15,138 nucleotides of DNA from an uncultured Selenomonadaceae bacterium (GTDB lineage Bacteria > Bacillota > Negativicutes > Selenomonadales > Selenomonadaceae), in assembly GCA_905236255.1 (NCBI GenBank), contig CAJOPK010000027.1:1-15138 (forward strand). Direction: 5' to 3'. The notes beneath the pieces are model-generated. The model was not told the DNA's origin. It ran no database searches and saw only the letters and a program-made list of their open reading frames with translations. The translations under genes were made by a program, and so were the position numbers. Below are positions 1 to 6,087 of this stretch, piece by piece (the first letter of the stretch is position 1; every line of letters starts with the position of its first letter).

Positions 1-2
1 AA

Positions 3-236
3 ACTTATATCAGCCTGCGAAAACTCGAAAACAAAATTTTAAAAGAACTTGCCCGCTACTCAATGACTATGGAAGAAATTGAAAATTCGATTAAAGTTTC
101 GATAGATCAATTTTACGGTATTGAAATAAATGATTTTGCGGTTGCCGTTGCGAAAACCGCGATGTGGATTGCCGAAAATCAAATGTTGCAGGAAACCGAA
201 ATACTCATAAAAAAAAATATTCCCGTTTTACCTTTG
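3..236 (+). pseudogene. 3' fragment of an MmeI-like (type IIG/IIL) DNA methyltransferase, broken near 236
   Basis: The plus frame is open from the left edge. It reads through TYISLRKLENKILKEL and then FYGIEINDFAVAVAKTAMW, IAENQM and finally NIPVLPL. This is the stretch downstream of the SAM-binding motif in MmeI/YeeA-like adenine methyltransferases, where homologs read 'LTETYISLRRLEN' and 'FYGIEI-DFAV-VAKTALWIAE-QM', then 'LPL' and the IVEGNAL / NPPF catalytic region. After LPL (about 236) similarity stops, no NPPY-type catalytic motif follows, and the frame ends at 335 in non-family sequence. The upstream part lies outside the window. In an intact gene it would be a restriction-modification or BREX-like modification enzyme; this copy cannot be catalytic unless the rest lies elsewhere. 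The family call rests on motif memory, not on a search. Confidence 0.6.
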
Positions 237-510
237 GCTTTTCCGTCCGCTGCGACAATTTCACCGTCATCGCCGACAAATTTTTTCATAAAATTTATTA
301 TCACGGTCGCAACTTTTTTCCGTCTGCCAAACTGATAATTCTGCTCATTGTCGGCTTGGACGGAATTTTTGTTATCCCGAAGTTTTTTGCCAAAAATTCT
401 GTTCTGCTTTCTGCGAAAACCGGTATTTCGCAGAGTTCGGTCATTCCGCACAAAAATTTTATGAAACGCCCGTGCTTAAATCTCTTGTTTCGGTTGACTA
501 AAACGTGTGA
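236..510 (-). pseudogene. Decayed transposase remnant (ISAs1-like, DDE_Tnp_1-associated), frameshifted and truncated
   Basis: Two minus-strand frames join into one transposase-like stretch. The first (roughly 510 down to 314) reads FLCGMTELCEIPVFAESRTE, then FLAKNFGITKIPSKPTMSRI and ISLADGKK, and stops at 301-303. The second takes over at 314-319 and reads VATVIINFMKKFVGDDGEIV followed by AADGKA, ending at about 236. The order 'FLGKNFGI-KIPSK-TMSRIL', 'IMK' and 'GEVVAVDGKA' is that of ISAs1-type transposases; the Asp in AADGKA would be the first catalytic acidic residue. Everything downstream of that Asp is missing and replaced by the methyltransferase fragment, so it is non-functional. The switch sits on a run of six T (plus strand), which reads A AAA AAG on the coding strand. 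Residues before FLCG look degraded. No terminal inverted repeats or target duplication were seen. Confidence 0.55.
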
Positions 511-584
511 TTTTTGTAAAATGCGTTTCGAATCCGGTCAACGTTTTTTTTTCGGATTGTGTTTGTGAAGGAGACGGTTTCCGA

Positions 585-1211
585 ATGGCTAAAAAAAGCA
601 GTTTCGTAAGTAAGATAAAGACTTTTCTGATATTGATTTTTGTATTGCTGATTTTGTTAATCGGCGGAATAGCGGGCGGAATTTTCGCCGGCGTAATAAC
701 CGAAGAACATATCGGCATGGCAAATGAAAAACTCGGCTTGTATAAGTTGCCGGTGGTCGGCGAATATTTCGACGTTCCCGAAGGTGTGGTATGGCCGCCG
801 CCCGAAGAGGAAGTCACGGAAGAAGAAGAAAATAAAGAAAAACTTGCGCAGGGAACGCCCGGACAATCCTCCGCAAAAGCCGAAACAAAAGGCGAACAAA
901 AACAGTCGAAAGACGTTAAGATTGACAAGAAAGACATTGAGGAGCAAATGCGTCAAAGACAATCTGCGGAAAAAAAGCGTATATCGAAACTTGCCAGAAT
1001 TTATAACGGCATGAAACCGGAAGAGGCTGCGAATGCATTTGCAAGTTTGGATTTGGACACGGCGGTTTTGATTTTGCAAAAAATGGATGAAGATGCCGTC
1101 GCAAAAGTTTTGGCGAAAATGGATCCCGGAATGGCGGCGCAGGTTACCCAAATGCTCTTTGAGGGTACTCAACAACAGGTTTCTTTGCCCCAAAACATCA
1201 CAACACAATGA
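585..1211 (+). CDS. motE: MotE-like flagellar motor chaperone (MgtE-N/FliG-like fold)
   Basis: 208 aa. Residues about 12-36 form one N-terminal membrane segment. A Pro/Glu-rich linker follows (about 68-110), then a charged helical, probably coiled-coil stretch (110-135). The C-terminal domain (about 136-195) holds the repeated 'MxPEEAANAFASLDLDTAVLIL' and 'MDEDAVAKVLAKMDPGMAA' helices typical of the MgtE N-terminal / FliG-like fold. Proteins of this layout sit in Firmicute flagellar clusters (YlxF/MotE) and stabilise the stator protein MotC/MotB at the inner membrane. I chose ATG 585 because AAGGAG lies at 568-573; the longer in-frame start at 507 has no ribosome site and would put 26 odd residues before the membrane helix. 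The usual fliJ and fliK neighbours are absent: degraded DNA lies upstream and metA downstream, so it is detached from a flagellar operon. The assignment to MotE rather than another MgtE-N protein is an inference. Confidence 0.75.
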   Translation: MAKKSSFVSKIKTFLILIFVLLILLIGGIAGGIFAGVITEEHIGMANEKLGLYKLPVVGEYFDVPEGVVWPPPEEEVTEEEENKEKLAQGTPGQSSAKAETKGEQKQSKDVKIDKKDIEEQMRQRQSAEKKRISKLARIYNGMKPEEAANAFASLDLDTAVLILQKMDEDAVAKVLAKMDPGMAAQVTQMLFEGTQQQVSLPQNITTQ

Positions 1212-1217
1212 TCCGGA

Positions 1218-1263
1218 AATGTTGTAAAATTTTCGCCGGTACGACGGCGGGAAAAGCAACATT
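1218..1263 (+). other. Two-tier RNA hairpin between motE and metA
   Basis: AATGTTG (1218-1224) pairs perfectly with CAACATT (1257-1263). Inside it, TTTT (1230-1233) pairs with AAAA (1252-1255) and CGCCG (1234-1238) with CGGCG (1245-1249), closing a six-base loop. No U-run follows, so it is not a textbook terminator. It ends 12 nt before the metA Shine-Dalgarno site, so it could act as an mRNA stabiliser, a Rho-linked stop, or a leader element of metA. It does not match the S-box or T-box consensus that often precedes methionine genes. Confidence 0.45.
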
Positions 1264-1290
1264 GCCGTTTATTGAAAGGAGAACTTAAAA

Positions 1291-2205
1291 TTGCCGATAA
1301 AAATACCCGACAATTTACCGGCGACCGGTATTTTGGAAAGCGAAAATATTTTCGTCATGGACGCGGATCGTGCTTATTCGCAGGATATTCGACCGCTTAA
1401 AATTTTGATTTTAAACCTGATGCCGATAAAATCCGTAACGGAAACTCAACTCTTGCGACTTTTGGGAAATACGCCCCTGCAGGTTGAAGTTGATTTTATT
1501 TATACAAAATCTTACACGCCGACGCACACGGAGAAAGATTATTTGACCGAATTTTACGGAACTTTCGACGACGTTAAAGATAAAAAATACGACGGCTTTA
1601 TAATTACCGGCGCGCCCGTCGAACTTATGGATTTTGAAGAAGTTGCTTATTGGAAAGAACTTGTCGAAATTATGGAGTGGAGCAAAACTCATGCATGGTC
1701 AACTTTCCACATTTGCTGGGGTGCTCAAGCCGGACTTTATTATCACTACGGCATACCTAAACACAATTTGGAAGAAAAAGTTTCCGGAGTATACAAACAT
1801 TTTTTGTGCGTTCGACACGAAAAACTTTTCAGGGGATTCGACGACGAATTTTTTGTCCCTCATTCCCGTTACGTCAGCGAACTCCGGGAAGATATTGAAA
1901 AAGTCCCGGAACTTACGATTTTGTCGGAAGCTTATGAAGTCGGCGTTTATGCCGTCGCAAATCTGACCAAGCGTCAATTTTTTATAACCGGTCACGCCGA
2001 ATATGATCCGGAAACTTTGAAAAACGAGTACGAGCGGGATCTGAAGGCCGGAATAAATCCCAACATTCCCCAAAATTATTTCAGGGACGATGATCCCAAA
2101 AAAGAACCGATCGTCAAATGGAGATCGGTTGCGCACTTGCTTTTTGCAAACTGGCTTAATTATTACGTTTATCAGGAAACGCCTTACGAAATTGATTCGA
2201 TTTAA
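1291..2205 (+). CDS. metA: Homoserine O-acyltransferase MetA, probably acetyl-CoA-using
   Basis: 304 aa, the usual length for the MetA family. It transfers an acyl group to homoserine, the first committed step of methionine synthesis in the cytoplasm. The N-terminal PIKIPDNLPA, the nucleophile in 'FHICWGAQAG' (Cys142), and His235 and Glu237 in 'ITGHAEYD' fit the MetA catalytic triad. Residue 111 (in GAPVELMDFEEV) is Glu. Work on Bacillus cereus MetA showed Glu111 favours acetyl-CoA whereas Gly, as in E. coli, favours succinyl-CoA, so O-acetylhomoserine is the predicted product. Start is TTG at 1291: AAAGGAGA at 1275-1282 gives good spacing and the N-terminus matches family members exactly. 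It stands alone; no other methionine genes are adjacent. An AT-rich hairpin lies just downstream. Confidence 0.95.
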   Translation: MPIKIPDNLPATGILESENIFVMDADRAYSQDIRPLKILILNLMPIKSVTETQLLRLLGNTPLQVEVDFIYTKSYTPTHTEKDYLTEFYGTFDDVKDKKYDGFIITGAPVELMDFEEVAYWKELVEIMEWSKTHAWSTFHICWGAQAGLYYHYGIPKHNLEEKVSGVYKHFLCVRHEKLFRGFDDEFFVPHSRYVSELREDIEKVPELTILSEAYEVGVYAVANLTKRQFFITGHAEYDPETLKNEYERDLKAGINPNIPQNYFRDDDPKKEPIVKWRSVAHLLFANWLNYYVYQETPYEIDSI

Positions 2206-2208
2206 CCT

Positions 2209-2233
2209 TTTTGTCGGCAATCCCTTGACAAAA
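2209..2233 (+). terminator. Weak hairpin after metA
   Basis: TTTTGTC (2209-2215) pairs with GACAAAA (2227-2233) around an 11-nt loop, starting 4 nt after the metA stop. The sequence after the stem is TAATTT rather than a clean U-run, so termination is uncertain. Its right arm overlaps a TTGACA (2225-2230) that has no good -10 partner. Confidence 0.3.
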
Positions 2234-2275
2234 TAATTTCAGACAAAGCCGGCTCTTTACGACGAGGAAAAAATT

Positions 2276-2959
2276 ATGACCGACGAAAACAAAGTTGCGT
2301 TTATAACGTGTGTAAACAGTGATTATTGGTATGATGAATGTCTTTTGTATTTGAAGCATTTGAAAATTCCGCAGAATATGACTGCCGAATTTATCGATAT
2401 TCGCGAGGCTCCTTCAATGACTTCCGGATACAATTCGGCAACAAAAAGAACCGATGCAAAGTATAAAGTTTATTTGCATCAGGATACTTTCGTCGTAAAT
2501 AAAAATCTTGTTTCGGATTTGCTGAAAATTTTTTCAGACCGGACAATCGGCGCCGTCGGTGTGATAGGTTGCAGAAATTTACCGAAAACCGGCGTTTGGT
2601 GGGACGGAATGAGAACTTACGGAAGGGTTCTGCATGCCTGTGAACCGGAAAGCGTTGTTGATTCGCATTGCAACGAACCCGACGGAGATTATATGGAAGT
2701 TGAATCTGTTGACGGTCTTTTTATCGCGACTCAATACGATTTGAAATGGCGCGAGGATATTTTTGACGGCTGGCATCTTTATGACACTTCAATTTGTAAG
2801 GAAATGCAACGTGCCGGCTACAGGGTTGTCATTCCGAATCAATCCGAAGATTTTTGGTGTATTCATTGCCCGAAAGAAAAACCTTTGGATCCGATTTATC
2901 GCAAGTATCAAAAAGTCTTTTTGCGGGAATACGGCGGGGAACTTAACCCGGAGGTTTAA
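2276..2959 (+). CDS. StrF-like glycosyltransferase (GT-A fold, Glyco_tranf_2_5 type)
   Basis: 227 aa, no signal peptide or membrane helix. The N-terminus 'KVAFITCVNSDYWYDECLLY' is followed by 'EFIDIREAPSMTSGYNSA' and 'DAKYKVYLHQDTFVVNKN'. This is the signature of the StrF-like branch of family 2-type glycosyltransferases, in which the HQD near residue 69 takes the place of the metal-binding DXD. 'VDGLFIATQYDLKWREDIFDGWHLYDTSICKEM' further on resembles the acceptor-side region with its conserved D-G-WH-YD. The donor and acceptor sugars cannot be told from sequence. ATG 2276 is preceded by GAGGAAA at 2263-2269. Many relatives carry C-terminal TPR repeats; this one is the catalytic domain alone. 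Its neighbours (metA, purH) give no pathway clue, but flagellin or surface glycosylation is plausible. Confidence 0.75.
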   Translation: MTDENKVAFITCVNSDYWYDECLLYLKHLKIPQNMTAEFIDIREAPSMTSGYNSATKRTDAKYKVYLHQDTFVVNKNLVSDLLKIFSDRTIGAVGVIGCRNLPKTGVWWDGMRTYGRVLHACEPESVVDSHCNEPDGDYMEVESVDGLFIATQYDLKWREDIFDGWHLYDTSICKEMQRAGYRVVIPNQSEDFWCIHCPKEKPLDPIYRKYQKVFLREYGGELNPEV

Positions 2960-2975
2960 CCGAAAGCCGGTTAAA
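2955..2975 (+). terminator. Perfect hairpin over the glycosyltransferase stop codon
   Basis: TTTAACCG (2955-2962) and CGGTTAAA (2968-2975) form an 8-bp stem with a 5-nt loop, and the TAA stop (2957-2959) is inside the left arm. It is followed by AAATAACC rather than a U-run, so it may be a weak terminator or 3'-end stabiliser. Confidence 0.35.
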
Positions 2976-3185
2976 AATAACCGAACTTCAACGGACTTAA
3001 AAATTCCAAAGATTTCTTGATTCTGACCGTATTGTTACTCCGGTGTCGGGAGGGGGTTGCGGACGTTGACTTTTTCAGTCCTTGTGGAAAAGATCAACCG
3101 GCGATTACGATTTGTACGAACTTTTTGACCGAATCGACAAAATTTACCGGCTTGGTGATAAAATCCGAAAATGGAGGGATTTTTT
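2976..3185 (+). other. Intergenic segment before purH, unexplained structure
   Basis: About 210 nt without a recognised gene. The middle (3038-3105) is GC-rich and can pair with itself: CTCC/GGAG around 3038-3052, GGTTG near 3055 with CAACC near 3095, and an inner GGAC/GTCC. This could be a structured leader. I checked it by eye for ZTP, purine, PRPP, THF, T-box and SRP core motifs and found none. Two plus frames stay open across much of it, including one that overlaps the purH start. It may be a decayed gene instead of an RNA. Confidence 0.3.
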
Positions 3186-3189
3186 ATGA
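3082..3189 (+). CDS. Possible small ORF overlapping the purH start (ATGA)
   Basis: The frame is open from 3070 to the stop at 3187-3189. From a TTG at 3082 it gives 35 aa containing GDYDLYELFDRIDKIYRLGD and IRKWRDFL, an amphipathic charged helix with the codon bias of neighbouring genes. The stop overlaps the purH ATG (3186) as ATGA, a classic translational-coupling arrangement. Against it: no Shine-Dalgarno site lies in front of the TTG, another frame is also open here, and I do not recognise the peptide. It could be the tail of a decayed gene. Confidence 0.2.
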   Translation: MWKRSTGDYDLYELFDRIDKIYRLGDKIRKWRDFL

Positions 3190-4355
3190 ATGATTATGAA
3201 TTGAAGTACGGTTGCAATCCGAATCAAAAACCGGCACGGGTTTTTTCGGAAACAGGCGAATTACCCTTTGAAGTTTTGAACGGACGAGCGGGTTACATAA
3301 ATTTACTTGACGCGCTCAACGGGTGGCAACTTGTAAAAGAGTTGCGCGAGGCAACCGGACTTCCGGCGGCTGCATCTTTTAAGCACGTCAGTCCGGCGGG
3401 AACCGGTGTCGGTCTGCCGCTTGACGATGTTTTGAAAAAAATTTATTTCGTCGAAGGTGAACTCACTCCTCAGGCGGCGGCTTACGTCCGTGCAAGAGGT
3501 GCGGACAGAATGAGTTCTTACGGGGATTTTGCGGCTCTTTCGGACGAATGTGACGAATCGACCGCCGAATATATCAAGCACGAAGTCAGCGACGGAATAA
3601 TTGCGCCGGGATATACTCCGAAGGCTTTGGAAATTTTGAAGTCGAAACGCAAGGGAAATTATCTCGTCTTGAAAGTAAATCCGAATTTTAATCCGCCGGA
3701 AATTGAAAGAAAGCAGATTTTCGGAGTAACTTTTGAACAGAAACGCAACGACATAAAAATTACCGAAGATTGTTTGAAAGATATTCCGACCGCAAACAAA
3801 AATTTTTCGGACGAGGCGCGCAGAGATCTTTTGATTGCTTTAATCACTTTGAAATACACTCAATCAAATTCGGTCTGCTATGCAAAAGGCGGTCAGGCAA
3901 TAGGAATAGGTGCCGGTCAGCAAAGTCGGGTTCATTGTACCCGGCTTGCCGGAAATAAAGCGGATAATTGGTTTTTGCGCCAAAGTCCGCAGGTTTTAAA
4001 TCTTCCCTTTAAACCGGACATCAAACGCCCGGACAGGGACAATGCCGTTGACGTTTATATCGGCTCCGAAAGCGGCGATCTTTTGGACGGAGATAATTGG
4101 AAAAATGTTTTCACCGAAAAACCGCCGAAATTTACCGACGAAGAAAAACGCGCTTGGCTCAAAAATTTGAAAGGCGTTGCGTTGGGATCCGATGCTTTTT
4201 TCCCGTTCGGCGACAACATCGAACGCGCTCACAAGTCCGGAGTGGAATTTATTGCTCAAAGCGGCGGCTCCATTCGTGACGACAACGTAATCGAAACTTG
4301 CGACAAATACAATATTGCAATGGCAATGACACATATCCGGCTTTTCCACCACTGA
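3186..4355 (+). CDS. purH: AICAR transformylase, stand-alone (C-terminal half of PurH)
   Basis: 389 aa. It formylates AICAR with 10-formyl-tetrahydrofolate to FAICAR, the ninth step of purine synthesis. It starts directly in the transformylase part ('ELKYGCNPNQKPARVF'). The catalytic Lys-His pair is in KHVSPAG (residues 66-72). 'SNSVCYAKGGQAIGIGAGQQSRVHCTRLA', GSDAFFPFGDNIERA and the end 'SGGSIRDDNVIETCDKYNIAMAMTHIRLFHH' (given here only as landmarks) are family hallmarks. The N-terminal IMP cyclohydrolase domain of bifunctional PurH is absent, so the last ring closure must be done by another gene. I chose ATG 3186 because GGAGGG (3173-3178) precedes it by 7 nt; the upstream ATG at 3171 would place this site inside the gene. 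No other pur genes are adjacent. Confidence 0.92.
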   Translation: MNDYELKYGCNPNQKPARVFSETGELPFEVLNGRAGYINLLDALNGWQLVKELREATGLPAAASFKHVSPAGTGVGLPLDDVLKKIYFVEGELTPQAAAYVRARGADRMSSYGDFAALSDECDESTAEYIKHEVSDGIIAPGYTPKALEILKSKRKGNYLVLKVNPNFNPPEIERKQIFGVTFEQKRNDIKITEDCLKDIPTANKNFSDEARRDLLIALITLKYTQSNSVCYAKGGQAIGIGAGQQSRVHCTRLAGNKADNWFLRQSPQVLNLPFKPDIKRPDRDNAVDVYIGSESGDLLDGDNWKNVFTEKPPKFTDEEKRAWLKNLKGVALGSDAFFPFGDNIERAHKSGVEFIAQSGGSIRDDNVIETCDKYNIAMAMTHIRLFHH

Positions 4356-4360
4356 AATAA

Positions 4361-4383
4361 AAAGTTTTTTTTGAAAAAACTTT
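4361..4383. repeat. AT-rich perfect inverted repeat after purH
   Basis: AAAGTTTTTT (4361-4370) and AAAAAACTTT (4374-4383) form a 10-bp stem with a 3-nt loop, five bases after the purH stop. It could work as a weak terminator, although the U-run is inside the stem. The right arm runs into the candidate flagellar promoter. Confidence 0.4.
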
Positions 4384-4409
4384 AACGGAAGTTTTAAAAT
4401 CACCGATAT
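4383..4409 (+). promoter_or_regulatory. Candidate SigD/FliA (sigma-28) promoter of flgG
   Basis: ACCGATAT (4402-4409) matches 7 of 8 bases of the GCCGATAT -10 element of Firmicute SigD. TAAC (4383-4386) matches three of four bases of the TAAA -35, with 16 nt between TAAC and CCGATAT. It lies 67 nt upstream of flgG, as expected for a flagellar class of genes. The -35 is imperfect and no start-site data exist. Confidence 0.45.
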
Positions 4410-4476
4410 AACTTTCGGAACGAAAAAAATTTGTCGACACGGACGTCGGTTTTACATAAAGGGAGAGTGCTTAACT

Positions 4477-5268
4477 ATGATGAGATCATTGTGGTCGGCG
4501 GCGTCCGGAATGAAGGCGCAGCAGACAAATATGGACGTGGTTGCTCACAACCTCGCAAATGTCAATACTTTCGGCAACAAAAAAGTTCGCGCCGAATTTC
4601 AAGATTTGGTTTATCAAACTTTGCGCGATGCCGGCGGAACTTCCGGAAACGGCACGCAGTACCCGCAAGGCTTGCAGGTCGGTTTGGGCGTTCGTGTTTC
4701 CGCAACTCACAGAATTTTTACGCAGGGTCCTTTGCAGACGACGGACAATCCGAATGATGTCGGTATTCAGGGCGAAGGATTTTTCCAGATTCAGTTGCCG
4801 GACGGAACAACCGCTTACACACGCGACGGATCTTTCAAACTTGATTCTCAACGCCGCCTTGTAACAAGTGACGGATTTTTGCTTACGCCGGGAATCACTC
4901 TTGACGACAACGCGACAATGGACAGCGTCGTAATAAGCTATGACGGGCGCGTTTCGGATACTCCCGCCGGCGGTCAGCAGACCGAAATAGGACAGATAAC
5001 GTTGGCACGTTTCATAAATCCGGAAGGTCTTTATTCCTACGGCAAAAATCTTTTCCTTGAAACCGCCGCTTCCGGTGCGCCGATTGTCAGCAACCCCGGC
5101 ACCGACGGCGCGGGTGTTTTGACACAGGGAACGGTTGAAATGTCCGGCGTTCAGGTCGTCGAAGAAATGGTCAACATGATTGTTGCACAGCGCGCTTACG
5201 AATCAAATTCAAAAGCCGTCACAACTTCCGATTCCATGCTTGAAATTGCAAACCAGCTCAAGCGTTAA
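4477..5268 (+). CDS. flgG: Flagellar distal rod protein FlgG
   Basis: 263 aa, close to the usual 260. FlgG polymerises into the distal rod that crosses the periplasm and outer membrane; it is exported by the flagellar type III system, and no Sec signal is present. The N-terminal 'MMRSLWSAASGMKAQQTNMD' and 'NLANVNTFGNKKVRAEFQDL' motif with YQT separates FlgG from FlgF and FlgE. 'GDGFFQI'-like GEGFFQIQLPDG and 'YTRDGSF' mark the central domain. The C-terminal 'SGVQVVEEMVNMIVAQRAYE' and 'SNSKAVTTSDSMLEIANQL' is the conserved rod/hook helix. AAAGGGAG at 4458-4465 serves the ATG at 4477 (a second ATG follows at 4480). flgF is not upstream. A SigD-like promoter precedes the gene and flgA follows after 15 nt. 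Confidence 0.95.
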   Translation: MMRSLWSAASGMKAQQTNMDVVAHNLANVNTFGNKKVRAEFQDLVYQTLRDAGGTSGNGTQYPQGLQVGLGVRVSATHRIFTQGPLQTTDNPNDVGIQGEGFFQIQLPDGTTAYTRDGSFKLDSQRRLVTSDGFLLTPGITLDDNATMDSVVISYDGRVSDTPAGGQQTEIGQITLARFINPEGLYSYGKNLFLETAASGAPIVSNPGTDGAGVLTQGTVEMSGVQVVEEMVNMIVAQRAYESNSKAVTTSDSMLEIANQLKR

Positions 5269-5283
5269 TTTCGCTTTAAAGTC

Positions 5284-5991
5284 ATGAGAAAATTATTTTT
5301 CTTTGCCGTCCTGATTTTTGCGTTGAGTTTAAATTCGCAAGTCTTTGCACAAATTTTGCCGGGTGACGAGCTTGAAAAATTGGCCGTTGCGGAAGTCGAA
5401 AATATACTTGCCGGGCGCGGCGAATATCGCCGGCATGAAGTAAACGTGATGCAAAGACTTCAAGGAATACGTCTGCCGGAAGGCGTGATTGACGTAAAAG
5501 TTGTTACGCCCTCTCAAATAAATTATGTCGGGGTTACTCCGGTAAGGGCGCGGATTTTCCTCAACGAAAAGGTTTATCGTGACATAAATATTGCAATGAC
5601 CGTCAGAGTTTACGACAATGTGATTGTGGCGACCCGTGACTTGAGAATTGATGCGCCGGTTGTTGAGGCGGATTTTCGGGTTGCGGAAATTGCGATTGAC
5701 GGCAGAAACGAGTTCGTAAAAAATTTTGACGATGTGAAAGGACTTGTTCCCCTGCGATATATTCGCGCCGGTTCTCCGGTGACTCGGGGACATTTTCAAA
5801 CGCCGATTGTTATCGAATACAATCAACCGATAAGAATAATTACCCGTTATCACGGAGTTGAGGCGGCGGCAAAGGGAATTGCACTCGGTCGCGGTCGTAT
5901 CGGTCAAATCATCAGAGTAAAAAATGAAGCGTCGGAAAAAGTTGTTTCGGCGCGTGTGCTTGACGCTCAAACGGCGGAAGTAATTTTGTGA
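5284..5991 (+). CDS. flgA: Flagellar P-ring assembly chaperone FlgA
   Basis: 235 aa. FlgA is a periplasmic chaperone that helps FlgI form the P ring around the rod. Residues 1-22 are a Sec signal peptide with cleavage expected after VFA. The SAF-type region is visible at 'ADFRVAEIAI', then 'VPLRYIRAGSPVTRGHFQTP', and the C-terminal domain holds 'GVEAAAKGIALGRGRIGQII' followed by RVKNEASEKVVSARV, which is typical of FlgA. It starts 15 nt after flgG with no obvious Shine-Dalgarno site, so translation may be coupled to flgG. The ring genes flgH and flgI, which often follow flgA, are not here; a strong terminator and a convergent gene follow instead. Its presence implies an outer membrane. Confidence 0.9.
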   Translation: MRKLFFFAVLIFALSLNSQVFAQILPGDELEKLAVAEVENILAGRGEYRRHEVNVMQRLQGIRLPEGVIDVKVVTPSQINYVGVTPVRARIFLNEKVYRDINIAMTVRVYDNVIVATRDLRIDAPVVEADFRVAEIAIDGRNEFVKNFDDVKGLVPLRYIRAGSPVTRGHFQTPIVIEYNQPIRIITRYHGVEAAAKGIALGRGRIGQIIRVKNEASEKVVSARVLDAQTAEVIL

Positions 5992-6002
5992 AAACCGCAA
6001 AC

Positions 6003-6052
6003 AAAAAGTAAAATCCGTCACAACATTGAAGTTTTGGCGGATTTTACTTTTT
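6003..6052. terminator. Bidirectional intrinsic terminator between flgA and the response regulator
   Basis: AAAAAGTAAAATCCG (6003-6017) pairs perfectly with CGGATTTTACTTTTT (6038-6052), giving a 15-bp stem with a 20-nt loop. The arms end in A5 and T5, so it can stop transcripts arriving from either side. It lies 11 nt after flgA and 35 nt beyond the stop of the convergent gene. Confidence 0.85.
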
Positions 6053-6087
6053 GCGTATTGTGAACAAAATTTCGATTTAAACCGGTT

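Noticed and set aside
164..568. 134-aa plus-strand frame across the degraded left region
   Set aside because: It is an antisense shadow of the transposase remnant; no domain, no ribosome site and an odd composition.
2225..2245. TTGACA at 2225 as a promoter for the glycosyltransferase
   Set aside because: No acceptable -10 box at 16-18 nt; it is also part of a hairpin arm.
2976..3170. ZTP, purine, PRPP or THF riboswitch before purH
   Set aside because: Looked for the conserved cores (for example CCGCCTGGGC of ZTP) and found none; kept only as an unexplained structured segment.
3171..3185. ATG 3171 as purH start
   Set aside because: The GGAGGG ribosome site (3173-3178) would lie within the coding region; ATG 3186 has correct spacing.
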